Counted from the stretch's first letter, positions 34,633 to 46,900 are shown. The stretch is 64,000 nt of DNA from Polytrichum commune (GCA_950295325.1 OX485803.1:74725554-74789553); one strand, 5' to 3'. Notes: generated from the letters alone by a model not told the origin. Made by a program: numbers and translations.

Positions 34633-35926
34633 AGACTCATATATGTTTGTAGGCAATTGACCAAAAATTGAATATGTGAGCTTCACAACCTACTTAGGAC
34701 CATTCCACATATAGGAGTTACCAACCCCAAATATCTATTACTCATTTTAGTTGATTCTAGCATAACATTGGCTCTTCTTAAAGTTCATATTGTTCGAGTT
34801 TGCATATGAAGGGTTAAGCAAAATGTTCAAGACCTACTTGATCGATCCCACCTTGGCCTCTTTGTTCCCTCATCTATCTCTTTTATTGGAGAATCTTCCT
34901 TTTATCTTGTGCCCTGCTTGTCCTCCTTCATTTAGCTCCTTCTTGACTTTTAACCAAGAATATGACCTAGATGTGAGGTTAGCTGAAGGTACATGGAAGG
35001 TCATCTATGAAAGAGCTTGAGATATTAAACATGTTCAGACCCTGCACTACAAACATATGGTCGTGAGACTCAGATATGTTTGTAAGCAATCTTAAGGTTG
35101 ACCCCATGGTTGTGAGTTTTTTTAAGATTGATAATATAGACAATAAGCCAAGGAAGTAGTGAGATTAGAAGGTTGTTGAAGGCGGCAACCCAAGGAAATG
35201 GTGGGTGGAGAGGGATGGGATCCTCTGCATCATAATAACACGTGTTAATCGTGAGTCTTTGGGAGACTTTTGGGAGGGTAGCCATGTGATCAAAGTTGTG
35301 CTTTTGGTTATGGATGATCATTGGAATCTCTATACCAGTAATCAATATTGAACTAGAAGATGTGTGCGCATGTGCTTGAATAAACATCCCAACATACTAC
35401 AAGATTATGTACTCAAGTTGTGTAATACTAGACATTGGAGTGCAAAACCAACCTTCAAAGACCCTCAAGGCAAGCTATAAAATCCCACTCCATATACCAT
35501 ACTACAGAATGCGTTGGTTTTTTAGTGTGACTCCATTGAATAGCACATGTCCTATGTGACTTCCAAAGGACATTTCAATGTTGTTGTTTTCTTTTGGTTC
35601 ATTTTGGGTAAATTAAGTGGAAACACCACTAAAGTCACATAAGACACATTCCATTTTATGGATGTGCGCTTAAGAATCCCACATTTTGTAGTAGTGGCAT
35701 TCCCCACTCTTTGATTAAGTAATGATACTTGTAGCCACAAATTGATGGAACATGTACTACACCCATTCTCCCATGTAGTGAGGGTGGGAAAATAGTGCGT
35801 GTGGGAAATTAGTGAAGGTGATACTAAATTTCTTTGCATTGAATTAGTGCCACTAGAAGATTTAGGGTTTCGGGAGCCCAAAGTGTCGAAGTGCCGGAAC
35901 CTCTCAAAGCAAGCTCTCTTCAATTT
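34633..35926. other. Gene-free stretch
   Basis: No coding sequence recognised. A third copy of the ATATGTTTGTAGGCAAT-type word is near 35067. Confidence 0.35.
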
Positions 35927-36142
35927 CTTAGTGTTGTTGTAAGATGCCTGAGGAGTGAGTGACTCTGACTCAAAAGAAGAAACTCTTCGAGCTCACTAAA
36001 ACAAAATATGCACTCTACAAACACCTTATAACACGCACTAATTCTCTTCACATGTATGATAAATGAGCATGTATTCATGAATTTAGTATCACTCTGTATA
36101 AATTTCAGCCAGGTCACTCCTGAGGCATCTGACAACACTAAG
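35927..36142. repeat. MITE with ~30-bp inverted repeats
   Basis: The left arm CTTAGTGTTGTTGTAAGATG leads into CCTGAGGAGTGA. The right arm on the other strand is CTTAGTGTTGTCAGATGCCT leading into CAGGAGTGACC. Length 216 bp, no ORF. Confidence 0.7.
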
Positions 36143-37064
36143 ATGCCTCATGTTAGTACTACATGAACTAAATGGGATATTTAGTGTAGTGGAATTTGCA
36201 CAATGAGTTGGTCCTTCATATGTATAAACTCATTTGTATGGTATATTGTAGAGTACTGCTGGACTTTAAGGATACTAAGAAAGGAAGAGATCCCTTCCTT
36301 ACCGTTTGGAGCACTGTAAAGTCACGCCACTCCTTCTCCCTTTTATCTTACTCTCCCATCACTCCTAACTCTGGGCACAGAACCAAATTCCATCACTCAG
36401 TCAGGTGTATTTCTGAGAAAATCATAATGTCAACAGTTGGGAGCAGTAATTCCTCTGGGAAGTTAAGCCACTTCAAGTCAAACATTTCGTGTTCAAATCT
36501 CAACTTGCTCTTCACGGATGTGTGACTCTGTTTTCAAATCCGTGGCGATGTGTTGAGGTACGTTGATGAGTGTAGTTAATTCAGCGTGTCCGGGTCCTGA
36601 ATAAAGATGACCTAATTAAAACGATTGAAGCCAAATGTTCAATTTCTGTGAATCTCATTGATAATTGAAACTACTTACCCAAAAGCTTCATTTCTTTCGT
36701 CAATGGAAGAGTTTGCGTTGGAGGCTTTGAAATCATTCACTGGTGCCATGGCCCAGGTGCAGCTTTGATGGTGTTACATTTGTGAAGGAAGAATGGAACC
36801 ACTTAAAATGCTACCGGAAAGCCAGTCAGTTGAACCCAACGAGATGATGTATTTCAATTGACGACGACACTCCCTTGTGCCCTTTCGACGCGTCAATTTT
36901 ATATAACCATTGATCATTATGTCGAGCCCCCATCATGTGGAAATTGCCCGTGAATTTCAACAAGCTGGAAATTTACGACACCATCAAAGTTATGTAACAC
37001 ATCCAACAGCATATTATTCAATCACTACCGGACTAGATTAAATTAGCTCAAAAGATATCGAATC
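36143..37064 (+). promoter_or_regulatory. Upstream region of the F-box/kelch gene
   Basis: Non-coding; holds the presumed promoter and 5' UTR. No defined elements could be assigned. Confidence 0.35.
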
Positions 37065-40013
37065 ATGACGCGAACATCATCGATTGTACTCATGGATCAT
37101 GAAGAGCTTCTTCCGGGCTTGCCGGATGCGGTGGTGATGCATTTTGTGTTGCCAAGGTTACCATGGTACACGCGGCCGCGCATGCTCACGATTTCCAAGG
37201 CATGGAGGGCCGCGTTTGCGAACCCGGGCCTTTTGGAGCCCCGCACACGCGAACTGTACAAGCCCGCGGGCCTCTTCCTCATCCACGAAGTGGTGGGCGA
37301 CCCGAGTGCGCGAGGTGCGGGGATTAGTAGCTGTAGTTATGATTATAATAATTATATCGACGATGGCACGAATATGAATGCTTCATCGAGTGGTCACCAA
37401 GATCATCATCAAAACGAAGAACTCTCGATGAGCATGAAATTATCTCCAATAAGTGCACGTCTCTCGTCGCAAGACTCGGATGATGAGTCCACCGATATTT
37501 TCCTGTTGCGGAAATACGCGATCAAGATGTACGATTTCCATAGCCGGTCGTGGCACCGCCTCCCACCCATTAACTCATACCCGTCCGAGATCCCATCCCG
37601 GTGCAGCTTCGTGTGCATGAACGGGAAGCTATATGTGATGGGTGGCGTGCCGGATAGCACCAAGGAAAAAGAAAGCGCCGAGATGCACATGCTCAATGTC
37701 GGTTCGGTAAGGAACTAAAACTATTTGATTTGCTAATTAATTAGCAAGCTCCTCCTTCCGACCCTTTTTCCCCCCACAAACAATCGATTTCAGAATACAA
37801 GGAGTTTCGAACTTTGGGGAAACATGCATACCTCTGAGTAGGGTAAGTCCGAACATGGGGAATGGATCTCATGGGTCAACTCATTAATGGGTTTCGTGAG
37901 ACCCGCTCACTAGGTTTTGTTCACTTTATTACATGTCCAAAAGCTCCTTTTGAAGTTTTGGAACTGATGTCTGTCTGTGATTAGGGCTGCAACTCATGCG
38001 AGTGTCATACACAATTCTCATTCACAATTCTCATGGTGTATGACATCTTATTATGGATCTTTAGTAGCACCAATTTGCAGGATGCATAGAAAATACCAAA
38101 CCCAACCCTTCAATATACAAGACTCCGTTGCCAAACCAATCAAAAAATAGAAAACGCATGGTCCCTCATCCAGAGGCTAAACTGGTTTTTTCCAAACAAA
38201 CATTTAATTATAATACAATCAAAAAATCCAATTTTCTTGTCATAAATTATCGAGACGTACTAAATTTGCATCTTTCCATCAGCCTGACTTCTCCGAAATC
38301 TTTATATGATATGTGTACACAACCATCAGACATATTATAGATGCCCAAAACATTGTTATTATCCAAGGAATTGCCACCCCGGACAAATCAGGAACCCGGA
38401 TGTCATTCTCTCGCATGCCGGAAAAAAATATTGACAGTATGTTGTATTACACCGCTCTTGAAGCTGCAAGCTGGCCATATAAAAATAATGCATGTGTACA
38501 GAAGAAGTTTGTTCTTGATTAAGCAGGATGAAGAATCGTGCATGACATCTTATTGCATTATCAGACAATATTACAACGCTAAATTAAATTGAAGCATCTT
38601 CTTGCAAATTTCTTGCATGTTTACGGAAGAAGTTCTGTCGCAATGAATTGTAAGCAGAATGAAGATGACATTGTGCACACCGGGCCTCGAACACACAGGG
38701 GCATTGGTGGTGGGAACAATGTGCAAGCATGCATTTCTCAAGGGCTTATGTAAAATGTATTGCCAGAGCTGATGAGGCTGCAGCACCGGCGGGGGCGGAG
38801 CCGGGGGGACAAATCTACGTCGTCGGGGGCACGTGCCCGGCTGAGGTTTACGATGCGGCCGACGACCGGTGGGAGCGGCTGCCCGAGATGGTGGATGTCC
38901 AGTTCTTCTGCACTGGCATTCTCGGCCTCGACACGCACCTCTTATATGCTTACGGCTACGACATTCTCGACCCCGATTTTTTGATCGAGCCCGACGTGAA
39001 CTCCGCGCGCGTCTATGACCTCGTGTCCCGAACCTGGAGCAGTGTGGCTTTCGATTTCAGCCGCTGCTGCACGTCCGTCTCGGGGCGACTCGTGATTGAT
39101 ATCGTCGACGGTATCCTTACCACGTATGACATGATAAACCACACGTCCATGACGCTCGATGGAACGTTGCAAGTATGTCTTCAATCGATTGTTTAGTAGC
39201 TCCCAATTCTCAAAATGATATCGCTACTATGGTTCATGCCATCACATTACCAAGCCCTGGCACCTAATTTGCTGTTCCCTGATTTCTATGATAGGAAGAT
39301 CTGCATAGGTGGCCGTTTCGCCGGATCAGTTCATGTTCAAATTTAACGTTGAATGTGGGCGGGCGACTATCTTTCAAGAATCTTGAGGGCAATAAACCCC
39401 CGCTTAATTCCAGGGCCCAAGTAACTTGTAGACTTGGTTTCGTAATATTATGGTCATTTGGTTCTCATAGAAAGTTCACTTTTATTCTTTTCGATGCTCT
39501 TGATACACTTGGTGAAAATGACATCAATGATATCAAGCATGAGCTTCCCAGAGACTGACATGCAATTCTGGCTGAAATCGAAGACGTTGCCATAAACCAG
39601 TTATTCCTTGTAATGGAGCTTTGCAATTTGATCAAAGCATTAGCTTAATTTGTGAGAGCGTGGTGAAGAGGATGTTCACATTGCTTGCAATTACTGCTAA
39701 TGAGCTTGCACATGATGAACAGGCGGATTTAGATCCCGAGGAATTTTCAATGTCAGAAGAATTTTGCGAAGATGGAGAGTGTTGTCGACCCTCGACCTGC
39801 CAGATCTATGATCTCGTCACAGTCGACATTGTGAACCAGCCCTTGCAGGTGTACACCCTTGCTTCCCGGAGTGGCTACCGCTTGCGCCAATTGTGGCGAG
39901 GCACTCTAGATTTCGATGCGTGCAAAGTAACGTGGGATAGAAACATTCATTGTCCTTTTAAGCTCCCCCAACTAGACTCTGAAATTTTGTCGGAGATTTG
40001 TTATCTTTATTGA
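37065..40013 (+). CDS. F-box/kelch-repeat protein, spliced
   Basis: Substrate-receptor type subunit of SCF ubiquitin ligases: an F-box binds SKP1 and kelch repeats bind the target. Exon 1 is 37065 to about 37706. It has the F-box (LLPGLPDAVVMHFVLPRLPW then ISKAWRAAF, residues about 14-55), an insert of Ser/His/Asp-rich low-complexity sequence, and a first kelch segment with CSFVCMNGKLYVMGG. Exon 2, about 38784-39172, has GGQIYVVGG, AEVYDAADDRWERLPEM and ARVYDLVSRTWSSVAFDFS. Exon 3, 39723-40013, ends at TGA 40011-40013. The exon 2-3 join is clean (phase 0). The exon 1-2 join is unsure: the best donor (ggttcg/gtaagg) and best acceptor (ctgcag) differ in phase, so a small exon may be missed or the gene may be damaged. 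Exons 1 and 2 are strikingly GC- and CpG-rich relative to the introns. Confidence 0.75.
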
Positions 40014-41956
40014 TTGAACGAAGAACCTGTGTATCATAAATGAGGAGATCATAAGTTGTTCTTAGTATGGGCAAGTAATCAGTGATCCAAACTACAGATG
40101 ATTGTGAGTTGATACGAATTGATAACAAAGCTCTTTTTCTCATTGATTAATCAATGAATGAATGTGAAATTCTTTTCAAACACTACACCACTTTAGATTC
40201 CAAGATGTGTGACCATAATTTTGGAGCTCAGTTGACTGATGAGAACTAACCGATGATGAGAAAAGCATGCGCACTGAATTGCAACGAACTTGAGACTTTC
40301 AAAGAAATTCGTGACATCTCAGTGGATAGTCTTTATTTCCTAAATGGATTTCGCAGACATATACAAGTCTGAACTGTACTTGTATAAATAACATTCATTA
40401 AACTAATTTTATGAACAAAATAATTATAAAATACCCAATACTTATTCATATTATTTACTTTTTTAAATAGCATTAGCTCAATTGTCATGCAGCTCCTTTG
40501 AAGTCGGCAATGCATGTTCATGGATGTATGCTTCATGGCAAACAAATAATTTATTTGTTGGAAGCTTCTCGAGTTCTTTCTAATCACACCATCATGATGG
40601 CCTCCTAATTCCTAGCCGTTCAGGTGCAATGATTAGTCAAAGACTCATGCCATCCACGTTCACTAACACCTTCATGTTGATATTTGATGTTTTCTTCCTC
40701 GAGTCTTGGACCTAGGAAGTAGTTTTATGCTCTTTGGATTCTGGAAGTGACATTCATTTAGGCACTCAACTTGGTGGTGATTGGGAATGATGTCTTTGGC
40801 AAATAAGTATTTCTTGTAGCCTATCATTAATGGTTATGGCATTGGATGTACCAAAAAAAATTTGAACTTTGTAACAGAGTTTCTTATATGACTTGACAAA
40901 CCATGTACACGTCCTCGTATATAATATACAAAGTTGGGTTTAGGCTTCAAGATTTGTGTTAGGGGATGGGGGCACTCATATATAGGAGCATGTACATGAC
41001 ACATGGATCACCATATTCGTTAATTTGGGATTTTTTTAGCATTTTGAGACAATTACAAATATAAGAACATGGATAAAATCACACATATATTGGAGAATGT
41101 TGTAAGATGCAAATACTTTGAAGCGGGTGTTCATATCAAGAACCCAATTAAGAACTCATATCAAGATGGTTTAGGTAGGACGACCCAAACATTAGACCAT
41201 GTTGTTGTGGTCCATATATTAATTTGAGACAAGAGAAAGTCTCAAATAAACGAATATAGTGATATGGGTGCACAAAAGGGTATTTAATGAGCAACATGTA
41301 CTGCAAAACATGCCTTTTATACCCCTATTATATGCATTTATTTTCAACTTTATGTGTACAAAAATGTAGGACTTGAGTATTGAATAATATGAGGGGTAGT
41401 TAGAGGGTTGATTGTAAACTTAAGCCTCCAATAGTGTAGGGTCGAGAAAATAAACAATATATTCATTTAGCCCTCCTCAATGCAATTTTTTATCCCTCAT
41501 CATCCTTTCCATTTAAGCGTTGAGTAGGGGTTCGGGTGTAGGTTTAGGAAGAGGCGGTTAACAAGCTTAACAAGGCTCATATTTCACATATTTCATATTT
41601 CGCAAAATTGAACCTTCACACACATGCATGCAACATTCCCCCTTCCAACTCCATCTTCTCCATTTGTTTAGCAAAGGGAAAGCCCCCCCCCCCCCCTTCA
41701 AACCAACATTTGAAAATCCAAAAGGGGTTATTTCACATGGTCATTGAAAATATAAACTTTATATGTTACTAAGCAGGATTCAAGTTTCGACCAAAAAAAA
41801 CACACAATGAGCTTGTGTGCACATTCAAAATCATTGCAAGTGCCCATTATAATTTATTTATTTTTAATTTATTTTTAATCTTGTCAATCATTGTAATTCA
41901 ACTTGCACAAGCAACCATGATGTTGAGAAAAGGAAGTGAAGCGGTAAGATTATGTA
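40014..41956. other. Gene-free AT-rich stretch
   Basis: The 3' flank of the F-box/kelch gene, then AT-rich DNA. A C14 run is at 41683-41696. No gene was seen. Confidence 0.4.
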
Positions 41957-42207
41957 CACTAGAAGAAAACTTGTCCATTGTAACCATCTGTTGCAACTCG
42001 GCCATTGCGACTTATGGCAAGATAGTGCATATATACATCATTTTGGTTGGCAACCAAAGTGTTTTGATTACTCATTGTCCAAAAACCGCAACCAAAAATC
42101 TTAGGTTTACAATCAATATGATTTATTTATGCATTTTCTCATCATGAGTCATAATTAATGACCAAGTTGCATTGGATGGTTGTAATGGACAAGTTCCTCT
42201 TCTAGTG
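41957..42207. repeat. CACTA-type MITE, 251 bp
   Basis: Left end CACTAGAAGAAAACTTGTCC; right end on the other strand CACTAGAAGAGGAACTTGTC. Both then read CATT and, with a small offset, AACCAT. No ORF. It lies 43 bp from the next MITE. Confidence 0.75.
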
Positions 42208-42250
42208 ATATGTGTGTCAGTTGAATCCTTAATAAAAAGCCCCCTCTATG

Positions 42251-42480
42251 TACAATGACTCCAAAAACCGAGTCTATGCAAGGAACTTCAAACTTCAAAC
42301 TTCAAATGACGATGCCGGAAACAAGAGTGATCAAAATCAAAAGCTATAAAAAAACAAAAATTGTAGAGTATAAAGTTCTACCCACCACTATAATGATAAA
42401 ATCATGATTTCAATTACAACAAAGTAGATAAAGATGTTGAAGAAAAGTATGTACATAGACTCGGTTTTTGCACTACAATG
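42251..42480. repeat. Tc1/mariner-type MITE sharing TIRs with the transposon at 56 kb
   Basis: The left end, after a TA, reads CAATGACTCCAAAAACCGAG then TCTATGCA. The right end on the other strand reads GTGCAAAAACCGAGTCTATG. The same motif, including the CAATGACTCC start and adjacent TA, bounds the 5' side of the Tc1-like element (56898-56925). The 230-bp interior has no ORF and no similarity to the transposase gene, so it is a non-autonomous derivative or independently captured TIR pair. Confidence 0.8.
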
Positions 42481-42891
42481 AAGAAGACACTTAAAAATCT
42501 ATCCATCTCCCTTTTGCAACTAAAACAACTACAATTTGATCAAACATGCTATGAGCCCAAAATGGGGGCTCACATTTGTTTTATGCTTAGAATTTAGTTG
42601 AAGTTGCATTTGACGTCATTATTGAAACATCAAAAAGTATAAAAAAGAGTGAGGTTGGGGGTGGAATTATGTTTTAGGCCTTAGGCTTAGGTAGGGTGGT
42701 TAATTAAAGGATTAGTGGCATTAGGGGGTTGGTTGAATTTATTTGAGAGTGTGTGTGTTAAGTAAGGGGAAGGGCCTTGGGGTTTAATTGTTTGAATTAA
42801 GGCCTTCCCGTGTTGGTTTAGGGGTTAAGGGTTTAGTGGATAGGCTTGAGTTATTTTTAGTTGGAAGGGGTTTAAGGGATGTGTGGTTTTA

Positions 42892-42893
<2 letters not shown>
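42481..42893. other. Gene-free stretch
   Basis: GT-rich strand asymmetry (TTAGG and GGTT words) from 42640 on; no gene. Confidence 0.4.

Positions 42894-42934
<41 letters not shown>
42894..42934. repeat. (TC)n microsatellite
   Basis: About 20 uninterrupted TC dinucleotides. Confidence 0.97.
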
Positions 42935-42936
<2 letters not shown>

Positions 42937-42956
42937 CGGCGAGCCGGGGCGGCAGC

Positions 42957-43205
42957 TGGGTTGAGCTTTCGGCAGATGGATTGAGCATTCGGCAGCTGGG
43001 TGAGATTCTGTAGCAAAGCTAGGTTGAGCTTCGGCAGCTGGGTGAGATTCTGTAGCAAAGTTGGGTTGAGCTTCGGCAGTTGGGTGAGCTTTTGTAGCAA
43101 AGCTGGGTTGAGATTCGGCAGCTGGGTGAGATTCTGTAGCAAAGCTGGGTTGAGCTTTCGGCAGATGGATTGAGCATTCGGCAGCTGGGTTGAGCATTCG
43201 GGAAG
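42957..43205. repeat. 42-bp minisatellite, about four units with mirrored end units
   Basis: The unit starts GGGTTGAGCTTCGGCAGCTG, then GGTGAGATTCTGTAGCAAAGCT. Full units run from about 43001 to 43153. Shortened units with GCTTTCGGCAGATGGATTGA stand at both ends (about 42966 and 43153). 42 bp is a multiple of three, so all frames stay open with a 14-residue period on the minus strand; this is a by-product, not evidence of a gene. Confidence 0.85.
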
Positions 43206-43860
43206 CAGGCTGCTAGCATTTTCGGAGGTTGAATAATGGAGTGGGGCCAGTAGTGTTCACACTATATCACTTTATAATTTAGTTAATTAGGTTTATTACA
43301 GAATAGTGATTGAGATAATTAGTTATTAGTAAGTGAGGGGATCACGAGGAATTAGATGGGGGATTAGGGGGTGACAATAGAGAAGAGCGTTTTTCAATGC
43401 TTGTACTAATGTCATGGAACAAATTGGTGTGCCAAAGTTGATGGGAAATGTAATGGATTTTAATGACGTTGGGAAGAGGGAGTTATGTGAACATGAATGT
43501 GATCCCCATGCCCTCACCCGGACTACGACGCATAAGGGTGGGCGATTTGGCCTCACACATGCTAGCATACAATCTTCTACACTCCTCTAGACTAATAGAG
43601 ATGCAAACTTCTTGCACTCGAACCCAGAGAGAGAAACAACTTCGGTCTCCGGAGGAGACCGACGTGAGTTAAGTGTCTGTTCGATCCACCTCCAATCCCA
43701 TGCCCACAGGACAAGGGTATGGAGGAAAAGATCTACTCCCCCCTTTCGAGAGTAGACACTTTAGACACAAGAAACCAGTAACACGGAACCACAGAGAAGA
43801 GAAACAACTTCGGTCTCCGGAGGAGACCGACGTGAGTTAATAACATGGAACCACACCTTA
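43206..43860. repeat. Non-coding stretch with a 42-bp direct repeat containing a hairpin
   Basis: Identical words beginning GAGAAACAACTTCGGTCTCC occur at 43631-43672 and 43799-43840. Each contains the stem-loop CGGTCTCC-GGA-GGAGACCG. The second copy is itself flanked by TAACACGGAACCACA and TAACATGGAACCACA. No gene was seen. Confidence 0.75.
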
Positions 43861-43903
43861 TATTATACCCAGTGACCCTTACCTGTAACTTTTAAGTTTT
43901 GAT

Positions 43904-46900
43904 TTATGGGGGGTCTAGAGTGAGGGGAAGCGGTTGGTGGTTTTCTATTCTCCTTTTGTGGAGGAGGATAGACATGGCATATTGTATTGCGATGGTATTA
44001 ATATTTTTAAATGTATTTTTGATGGTAGGCATGGGCATTTTGAAGTTAGTCTCGAGTAATTTCATAGATGGGATGTGAGCAGTAGCTCTGGCACCAGCAG
44101 TGATGACAATAAGTGGTTCGATTTTCCATCCTCTGGAGGCGATACTAGCAATTAGTGGTCTGTATTTGTTATTTTTTGCTTCAACTGCCTCTGGGGAGAA
44201 TCTGCTCGGGGGGGGGCAGTGTGTTAAAAAGTTAAGGATATAGGTGCGAACAACCACTATTTTATAGGGGGGTATTACTTTCAATTCTTCTTCTTTTTTC
44301 ACATGCTATCATTATGCAAATTTCTACTTTGGGTTAATAGAAAAATGGCTTGCATTACTTATAATTCCAAATTACCTATTATTCCATACCCTATAGTACT
44401 TTAAAGATGTCCAATGTCATTTTTGATACCCTATATTACTCTGAAGTCCAATTATAAAATTTTGCCCCCATGTTTTTAAAATACCCTATCATTTGTTCGC
44501 ACGTATATTGCTACTCCAACCAATGACTACCCCCCCGAGAGAATCTGTCATTGCAGTATGTGAATTCAATAAATTGTATGGTGAGGTTAGGGTCAATGTC
44601 TACGGGAGGGTCGTTTTGATATGGTAATCCCCTAACACAAAGGATATCAGGTCTAAATCTTGCGTTACAGTGGCATCTTTGTGTACCACATGTGCAGGGG
44701 AGTAGCCAATTGGGAACTGTGTTTTCTTGAGGATTGTTATTGAAGGTGCCAGCATTCATGAGAGTAAAGCACCGGGATTTTTCGGATGAGATTAGGAGTT
44801 TCCTAATTTCCCCAACTGCTTTGTTATGTCTTTTAACTCGAAGTGAGTGTATATGTTGATGTTTACATGCAAGTAGTACATGAAGCCATGTATCTGGTTC
44901 ATTTGAGTTACATATGGGGCACGTAATAGAGGGATATCTTTGGCAGCCGAAAAACAGTTGTTTCCTAGCATTACCCATGTAAGTTCCTGTGCGGAATTTA
45001 ATGAGGCATGATTTTTGTTTGTCGGTGATTGAAGGATTTTCCCAAAATTCGTTCAACAGCTCTTTGTCTATATCTACATTTTCTGTCCATTTACAAATGT
45101 TGGGGGTGTGTGTGGCCATGATTGCTAGGTTATTTTCTCTGTCATATTTTTTAATTTGTTTCTCTAAGAATCTGACTGGGCCTTTGTCTGGAACGTCTAT
45201 CATCGAGGCCCAGACATCCTTTTGGTAATAGTATGGGGTGGCGTGGGCATGTTCATATGGGTGGGTGGCAATTCTGTGTTCTAATTCTAATCCTTCTTTT
45301 GCTAGTTTATCTGCTTTTTCGTTGCCGTCAATGTTGACGTGTGCTCTAACTTTGTATAATGTGATTGGTTGTGTCCGATGTTGAAGTATTTGTACCATGG
45401 AGGCAAGTGTGGTTCGGTCTAGGTGGCTATTATGAAGGGTGGGGTGTTTAATTTGTGTGTTGAGTAGGTATAATACATTTAGACTGTCTGTGAATATGAA
45501 TGCGGGTTCGTTAGGATATTGTGTATTGATTATTCTTAGTGTTTTGTGTATAGCTATCATTTCTGCGCGTAATATGTTTTGATGTCCGTGTAGTCTTTTG
45601 GTAATATTTAAACCTTTGGGGCTATAAATACCATATCCAGCTCTTTCTCTTCTCCATACTCCAGGGGCAATTTCTTTGGGTTTTATAAAGGAACCGTCAG
45701 TGTAGTAGCTAAATTGTGGGTGGAATTTTAGAGGTAGATTTGTCTGGTAATTTGGGAGTTGTGGGGCAAGTGTGGTGTTATGTGCGACTATTTGTGGGTA
45801 GTTTAATTTAGACCATTTTTTACTGGGGTTAACAGTGGTATTTGAAGGGGTGGGTGGTGCAATTTGGGTGTGACTTTGTGTTATTTGGAGATTATTTGCT
45901 AGGTCCTTGAGTTGCTTCATTTGTTCGTAAGTACCAATGTTGTTGGTTTGATGGTGGATGCAGAATATTTGTATAGTAGATGGTTCTTTCCTTGTAGTAT
46001 TGAGTTCTGGGGGTATTATGGGTTCCTCATATGTGATCGTATCGGCGGCAAAGTGGGCGATAACGTGCGTGTCTTGGAATGGACCTATGTATGGGTTGAA
46101 GTTTTTGTACCAATCAGTATCCGGTGTTATGAGTATAGTGATTGTATATGGGTTGTTTTTGGCTGCCAGGCGAGCCCAGTGGATAGCTTGTTGTAATTCC
46201 GTTGCGTTGTGGGGGTGGGCGTAGCCAATTCCTTGCCATTTATGGTCAAATGCTTTCCCGAGGGATCCAAATATTATGTCTCGTGCGAATGGTGAGTAGA
46301 ATTGGGTGAATTGTGTGGGGCATGTAACTGGAGATGGAAAATATGAGTGGTTGATATTAAATGTAGTTATTAAGAGATCTAATATTGGGGTTGGAATTGT
46401 GTATTGGGCTCGTTTGAGTGGGTCATTTTTCGGAATGCGGTATTTGTATCTTTGGTATAGCCATACAATTTCAATTTCGAATGATTGGGTAGGTGGTTCT
46501 AGTCTGTGAGTGGAATGTTCTGTTTGTTGATATTGTTGTCATAACCATATTAATCTAGTTTTTGGGATGGTGATGAGGTGTCGGCCACTATCTTCGTATA
46601 TGTGAGCGACGTCAAATTGTATTTGGATAGTGTCAGAATTTGTTTCGATGTCATTTTCTAAATTGCATTCATTAATAGAAATGTGTGCCAGTGGAATAAT
46701 TGTGGTAGGTGTGACGTGTCTTGTATCTCTTTGTTGTTCTATGGAGAAGTGGGCATTAATAATGTTTAGGAAATGTTTGTGTTGTTTTCCTGTGTAGTAT
46801 TGGGAGAGTAGGTCGGTGTTGTGGTTGCTTGTGTTGGCATCACAATAGGGGTATAAGTCTCTTTGGGTTTGCCATTTATTATATGTATTGTTATTTGTTG

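Noticed and set aside
42825-43219. Minus-strand ORFs with 14-residue repeats (LLQNLTQLPKLNP type)
   Set aside because: Open in all three frames because the minisatellite period is 42 bp; no sign of selection for one frame.
43604-43630. tRNA gene or SINE B-box (GCACTCGAACCCA word, also at 55720)
   Set aside because: No cloverleaf could be folded and no matching A-box lies at the right distance.
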